Shown here piece by piece: positions 59,462 through 64,000 of a DNA stretch of 64,000 bases. The DNA lies in the NCBI GenBank assembly GCA_019400425.1, contig JAFREE010000021.1:185089-249088 (forward strand), given 5' to 3'. A program made the translations under genes and the position numbers. The stretch is from Hymenochaete sp. R1 (lineage: Eukaryota; Basidiomycota; Agaricomycetes; Hymenochaetales; Hymenochaetaceae). The notes under the pieces are model-generated. The model was not told the origin of the DNA, searched no databases, and was given only the letters and a program-made list of their open reading frames with translations. Position 1 is the stretch's first letter. Every line of letters begins with the position of its first letter.

Positions 59462-60393
59462 GGTGTCGTGTCAATGGCTACAATGTATGAGTGTATTGGA
59501 AAGGGGAAGTGGATAGGGAACGATGGGGAGTAATGGATGTTTCAGAGTAAACAAGGGCTAGTATATACAGAGCGACAGTTTTGCGTTTTCAATCGGTCCT
59601 AAACTTGAATGCGTTTGGGGTGCAAAGGTGATTCGCTTGCCAGTGTCTTACCCATTCATGATCCAAACATCCACTCTGCTTTGCCGAAAGAACGCGCCAG
59701 AGAAATAAATTCGAACTTGGTATTTGGGAGCAGGCTGCAAGTGTAGTCATCAATTTTCAAAGCGAGGCACAAGCTGAATTGCAGTGAGTGATAGATTTTA
59801 CCCCCGACTCGGTTTTAGGGTACAAGACTGCATCTGTAAGCCTAAGAGCGTAGATAGCAGTAGCAAATTTGAACCCCCCTAGTGTCCCGACCCAGGGGAG
59901 GTCTGAGCTAGCTAGCGGAAAGTTACTTTCTTCAGGCAGAATCTCCAGAAAATATCGCCTGACCTTAAATATCGCATGGGAACCTTGACTACGGATACAC
60001 GGCATGTCATTAACCCCACCCCCCTACCCACACACACACACACACACGCATTTAGAAAAGTGTAGTCAAATCCGGGCGAAAGCGACGAAGAGACACTGAA
60101 GGATAAAAGCGATGGTAAAGGGGAAAGCGTACCGAGTTTATGCGTCGCGAGAAAAGGAGCGTATTATTCCCACGCATTGACACCCCCCAATTATCAACTC
60201 AGTAAAAGTGAGATTGAGCAATCTGCATATACCCCGTCGGTAAACATGCACGCATGGGTACAACTCTCTCAGAGCAAAGAGACCGATATAATCAAGAGAG
60301 GTGTAATAAGTACATGTATACTTTCGGATGACTTATAAAGGCAGTTTGGATATCTTAAATATATATGGGAAATGAATGGATGAGTTAAAAAAA
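59462..60393. other. Intergenic region between the tandem kinases
   Basis: About 930 bases with a (CA)n microsatellite at about 60029-60049 preceded by a C-rich patch. No supported gene; an 82-codon open frame at 59757-60005 has no features. Confidence 0.45.
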
Positions 60394-62280
60394 TCAAGGC
60401 CGACGTTTGCTCGAAAATTTAATTTCATGAGTCCGAACTCTGCCATGTCTACTGCCGACGCGTCTCTCCCCGCGCTCCACCGAGTCATAGTTCACATTTG
60501 CTCTTGGCGCAGCTGCAGTAGTTCGCGGTGCCGCGTACATAAATTCCTGCTGCGGACTTCGGTTTCTGGGGAATTCAGGATGGTAAGGCTCCTGTGCTCT
60601 AAATCCGTATTGCTGGTCGTAGTCCCCGGTGGTATAAGTGGTAGGATGGGAAGGGGGCTGTGATGAACGGAGATTTTCTGTGTATCCATATCTCGAATCG
60701 CGGTTTGTGGGGCCTCTGGTCTCTGTCTCATAGGCCCGCTGAGCTGTTTGCGACGGGTATGGCTGGCGCGTTCGGGGTATGTTTGGTTCATCGTATGCGT
60801 CATCACGCGCCTTATTTTGTATATTTGGGACTGATTGGGAATTAAGCCACTACATATGAAATCGTGGATCGTATTTCAGTCATAATACAGACTGCGTTCG
60901 AAAAAGAAGGGACGCACTTCGCTGTTCAAGATTGCAGAAGCAGTTGCTCTGTCTTTTATGTCATATGCCAACATTTGGTTGTTAAGATCTCTTCCTATGA
61001 AATGCAAATTATTATAAATTTGACATGAGCCTTTCTGGGGTGCATAGAGTAACAAACCTTCCTGCGAGAAGTTGGGATAGAAAGGCAGACCAGAATCGAG
61101 CACTTTCTTGATCTTCGAAAGGTGCCGGGCGGCTATGGCGTAATAATTTGAGGAATCTTCGTCAGACTCGCAAACGTCTTCGTCATATGGGTCAAACGGA
61201 TCTACTCCTTTGTTCACTAGCATATTCATAATCACACTTTTAGCAGCATCAGCTGTAAAGCCCATGGAAAAAAAGTTTCTCAAATCCGGCTCACCCAAGT
61301 GCCCAGATATCGGAACCACGCCCGACATAGCAATCTTCACCGCGCCGTTGCAGAGATTCCGGGCCCATGTGCGTAAAACCAGCTCCTGCGTAACGTTCAC
61401 CGCCACCTTCTGCAATGTCTAATGAGCTTCATGAGTGATAAAGTCATCAAAAGTCCAAGGTATCAACGACATTAGAGACTCACTTACAGTCCGAAGTCTA
61501 TGAGGATGACACGGGTGACCCTCCCTTCTCTACCGATTCTCAGCATTATATTTTCTGGTCTGGGAGTTGTTTGGCAACACAACACAGTCAATATTGAATT
61601 TGAACTTACTTCAAGTCCCTATGAATCAACTTTTCTGCGTGCAAGTGCTGCAGACCTTTGGCTATGCCTCTGGTAGGGAGCTGAGCATCGCACCATAAAT
61701 GCTCCAAAACGTTCAGCACTTACCTAATCCAAAATTTCATGTCTTCTTCATCATATCTTTGATCATTCTCGTTTAAATGTGTATGAAGGTCGCAGCCATT
61801 AATAAGTTCATAACTTATGTATCTATCGCCACGTTCAGGATTAATGTACGCCCCGTTAAAGGAGAGCTTGAGTTGGGTAAGTTGCGATTACTTGTTTGAA
61901 GGAACCGATAATCCTCACCAAATAAGGTGAATCAAGCTTCTGAATGCGTGCCATTACACCAATCTCGTGCATATAGCGATCATCGGGTATATGCTCCCTA
62001 AAGACTTTCAAGGCGACCTCTTTTTTCCGCTTCGTATCTAAAACTCTCTGTTACCCCATCAAAATCAAGAAGTCTTCCCTTGGATTCTAAAAGATGAAAT
62101 GCCACGCACATAGACCGTCCCATATCCTCCTTGCTCACCAAGTTGTCCAAGATTTTTGAACCTATTGATAGCACTTTTAGGTTGCGTGACGTTTGAAGGA
62201 GCTTCAAAGTGCTTCGTGGGTCTTGCGCGCTTGGGTGCACGGGCCTGGTTTCTTTTTTGTCCCCAGTTAGAAAATACCAT
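60394..62280 (-). CDS. Protein kinase, tandem copy 2, canonical HRD loop
   Basis: Paralogue of the kinase at 57549-59461. The start at 62280 gives MVFSNWGQKRNQARAPKR, then a Gly-rich loop LGEQGGYGTVY, VALKVFREHIPDDRYMH, LINGCDLHTHLNENDQRYDE, LQHLHAEKLIHRDLK spliced to ENIMLRIGREGRVTRV, and ILIDFGL. It continues GFTHMGPESLQRRGEDCY, SDIWALG and VIMNMLVNKGVDPFDPYDED. The following helix region (ARHLSKIKKVLDSGLPFYPN; RDLNNQMLAYDIKDRATA) aligns with that of copy 1. The C-terminal tail is Pro/Gln/Tyr-rich and closes near ANVNYDSVERGE before a stop at 60394-60396. The intact HRD here against HKD in copy 1 suggests divergence of the catalytic loop after duplication. About eight short introns. Confidence 0.85.
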
Positions 62281-63151
62281 GCCCCGACAATCTCTATGGG
62301 CGAATGTAGCCAAAAGAGTGACCAGCTGGAGGGATGGAGGACGGGAAAGAGAGAAGAGAAGGGCTTCGAATCGAGCATAAGCAAGACCCAAAATATACAA
62401 AGCAGAAGCTTTGCCTTCAATATTAAGCCTAAATATGAGACAACCGCAAAGGTTGGCTCAATACCTTAGTCGCAATTTCTGCATATATCTAATTTGAGAA
62501 GCAAAACGCCGGAAGAGTTCACCGTACCTGCAGATAAAGAGAGCAGTGTATGAACTTGTGTGGCCTTCCGATTTCAATCCAGCGTGTGAGGAAAGATGCG
62601 GAAAAATTCAGTGCAAAATAGAGTGATATTTCTGGAACTCGACGCACCCTATTTCGAAATGCAGAAATTAATTTGGCATTCCGAGAGAATAGGCAAGGAT
62701 GCCCAAGGAGATTTCGTGCGCCCTGATGTACGCCCTCTGTCCGCCTATTTTCTGACCTTGCCATTAATTGTGCACGAGTGAGATACCGGACAAGACCAAG
62801 ATCCACATAAAATATTCGCTCGTGGGCTTTCACTAGTTGCGCTTGCCGTTGCATGCAAGAAAGACGAGGAGACGATATTGAAGGAAAGGTTCAACATGGT
62901 GGTTTATATCAATGTTGAAGTTCAAGGGCAGACAAGCTTAAGCTTGTGCTTCAAAGTTAAGCGAATCAATTAATCATACGCAGAAAAGCACGCGCATAAT
63001 TCCCACGCTGCTATCATTGGGAGGCAAATCTACCTATAAGCCCAAATTATATTTATTCACATAATCCAGACGTTAGTATTCCTCGCTGGATCGCTTGAAA
63101 ACATAATAACACGGTAACCTGGGGTATTTGTTCAATCTTGGAAATAATAGT
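62281..63151. other. Intergenic region, nothing recognised
   Basis: About 870 bases upstream of the second tandem kinase. No ORF with family support, no inverted repeat found. Confidence 0.4.
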
Positions 63152-63298
63152 CTCAGCTAATTCCGTAGATGGGTGTAAGAAGCTCTGTAATATACCTGGA
63201 AATAATAGTCTATGTACAGGCTTGTGAGTGATAATGTACTTGTGTAGAAAAAACTAATATCTCACCTCAGCTAATTCCGTAGATGGGTGTAAGAAGCT
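63152..63298. repeat. Two exact 33-bp direct repeats, 114 bp apart
   Basis: A 33-bp unit starting CTCAGCTAATTCCGTAGATG occurs at 63152-63184 and again at 63266-63298. A shorter repeat GGAAATAATAGTCT occurs at 63140-63153 and 63198-63211. They lie within or just beyond the predicted LTR of the copia fragment and may mark LTR-internal duplication or nested insertion scars. Confidence 0.85.
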
Positions 63299-63440
63299 GA
63301 GGTTCGAACGAGTCAAAATCAAGTCTTAAATGGAATGGGAAGTTCGGCTGACAACTACGTAGAAATAGGAAATGATACAGACAGAATCGAAATGGCAGAT
63401 ACTTGGACGGATATACCGATGTAATCATTCGGCCTCAACA
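63290..63440 (-). repeat. Start of predicted 3' LTR of a copia element, far end undefined
   Basis: Read on the minus strand, a purine tract CGAGGGGGAG (63450-63441) is followed at once by TGTTGAGGCC. This is the expected polypurine-tract/LTR junction downstream of a copia pol gene. The far end of the LTR (expected to finish in CA) could not be fixed, so the lower coordinate is nominal. Confidence 0.55.
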
Positions 63441-63928
63441 CTCCCCCTCGACCGAGTAAGTGCCATGAGATGGCAAGGCCTCTACTCCAGTCCAAGCAAT
63501 GCGCAGCATGCACGATGTGCTGACGTCGGAAGCGGTTTGGTAAGAATATCCGCAGGATTTTCGGTACCTGCAATACGAGACAATCTGATGTTGCCGAGTT
63601 CGACTTGATTTCGTATATGGTGAACAGGAATAGCAATGGACTTTGTTCTAGAGTGGTGAACCTCGTTTTCCGTCATTTGCATTGCAGCTTGGTTGTCGAC
63701 GAATAGATCTGTAGCGTCCAGAGTTCGATTTATTTCTTGGAAGATGTTACGGAACCAAAGAACCTCAGATGCGCAAGACGAGGCTGCGACATATTCTGCT
63801 TCGGCTGTCGACTTTGCTACTACCGTCTGCTTGCGGGACTTCCAAGAGATGGCTGCTCCATTCATGAGAATGACAAACCCTGTTACCGATTTCCTGTCTC
63901 GCAAGTCTCCAGCCCAGTCCGAGTGTTA
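63441..63928 (-). mobile_element. Ty1/copia retrotransposon 3' remnant: RNase H domain of pol
   Basis: About 150 residues of the copia RNase H domain on the minus strand. It begins HSDWAGDLRDRKSVTGFVIL (first catalytic Asp in SDWAGD), then TVVAKSTAEAEYVAASSC (catalytic Glu), DLFVDNQAAMQM (Asp), HHSRTKSIAI, and NPADILTKPL, ending LGLE and stop at 63482. Upstream of HSDWAGD the frame meets a TAA and the sequence no longer looks like pol, so the element is cut or interrupted at about 63929. Integrase, reverse transcriptase and gag are absent from this window. Not expected to be autonomous. Confidence 0.9.
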
Positions 63929-64000
63929 CAACAATAAAACCCCTTACCTAAATTTTCTTTATTGTTCTCTTTTGTTTGATGCGTTTTCTTTTGTTTTCTA
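63929..64000. other. A/T-rich sequence abutting the copia fragment
   Basis: On the minus strand it ends TTATTGTTGTAACA directly against the RNase H fragment. A CA-terminated, T-rich sequence here would fit the end of another LTR nested in pol, but the window stops too soon to tell. Confidence 0.3.

Noticed and set aside
59757..60005. 82-codon minus-strand frame between the tandem kinases
   Set aside because: No motif, no splice context, no similarity to neighbours.

Overview
This 64-kb window is nuclear DNA from a filamentous fungus, most likely a mushroom-forming basidiomycete (Agaricomycete). The reasons are many short GT-AG introns of about 45-75 nt in almost every gene, TATA boxes at usual eukaryotic distances, conserved eukaryotic housekeeping proteins (26S proteasome Rpt4, SF3b subunit Rds3/PHF5A, Sec1, acetyl-CoA carboxylase), expanded protein-kinase and BTB families, and a Ty1/copia retrotransposon remnant. 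There is no operon, CRISPR array or recognisable tRNA/rRNA gene. All gene models are assembled by eye from splice junctions and family conservation, so exon edges can be off by a few bases.

Layout. 0-3.6 kb: an NBR1-like PB1/multi-ZZ protein (-). 4.2-7.4 kb: a secreted GH31 glycosidase (+). 7.6-8.8 kb: a disordered Ser/Arg-rich protein (+). 10.0-11.5 kb: a protein kinase with HVD in place of HRD (+). 11.8-16.4 kb: two tandem carnitine O-acetyltransferases (-). 17.2-18.0 kb: a C2H2 regulator (+). 18.7-20.4 kb: rpt4 (-). 20.9-28.2 kb: acc1, the multifunctional acetyl-CoA carboxylase (-). 28.8-31.9 kb: an M20/PM20D2-type amidohydrolase (-). 31.9-34.5 kb: a gene-poor stretch with simple repeats. 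34.5-36.7 kb: a second divergent kinase (-). 37.4-38.8 kb: a BTB protein (-). 39.1-45.0 kb: two unrecognised proteins that share a C-terminal GLSIRF motif, plus a broken copy, with a GT15 mannosyltransferase and rds3 between them. 45.3-57.3 kb: two closely related serine carboxypeptidases in inverted, head-to-head orientation, flanking SEC1. 57.5-62.3 kb: two tandem paralogous kinases (-). 63.1-64.0 kb: the 3' end of a copia element with the start of its LTR.

Functional themes. Acetyl-CoA handling is concentrated between 11.8 and 28.2 kb. Copy B of the carnitine acetyltransferase has both an Arg-rich presequence and a C-terminal AKL, as in dual-targeted yeast Cat2, whereas copy A has only the peroxisomal ARL. 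Acc1 commits cytosolic acetyl-CoA to malonyl-CoA. The two carboxypeptidase copies differ by a 278-bp MITE inserted at a TA between TATA box and ATG of copy 1. Copy 2 preserves the empty site, which documents the insertion directly. The least explained content is the GLSIRF family at 39-45 kb.
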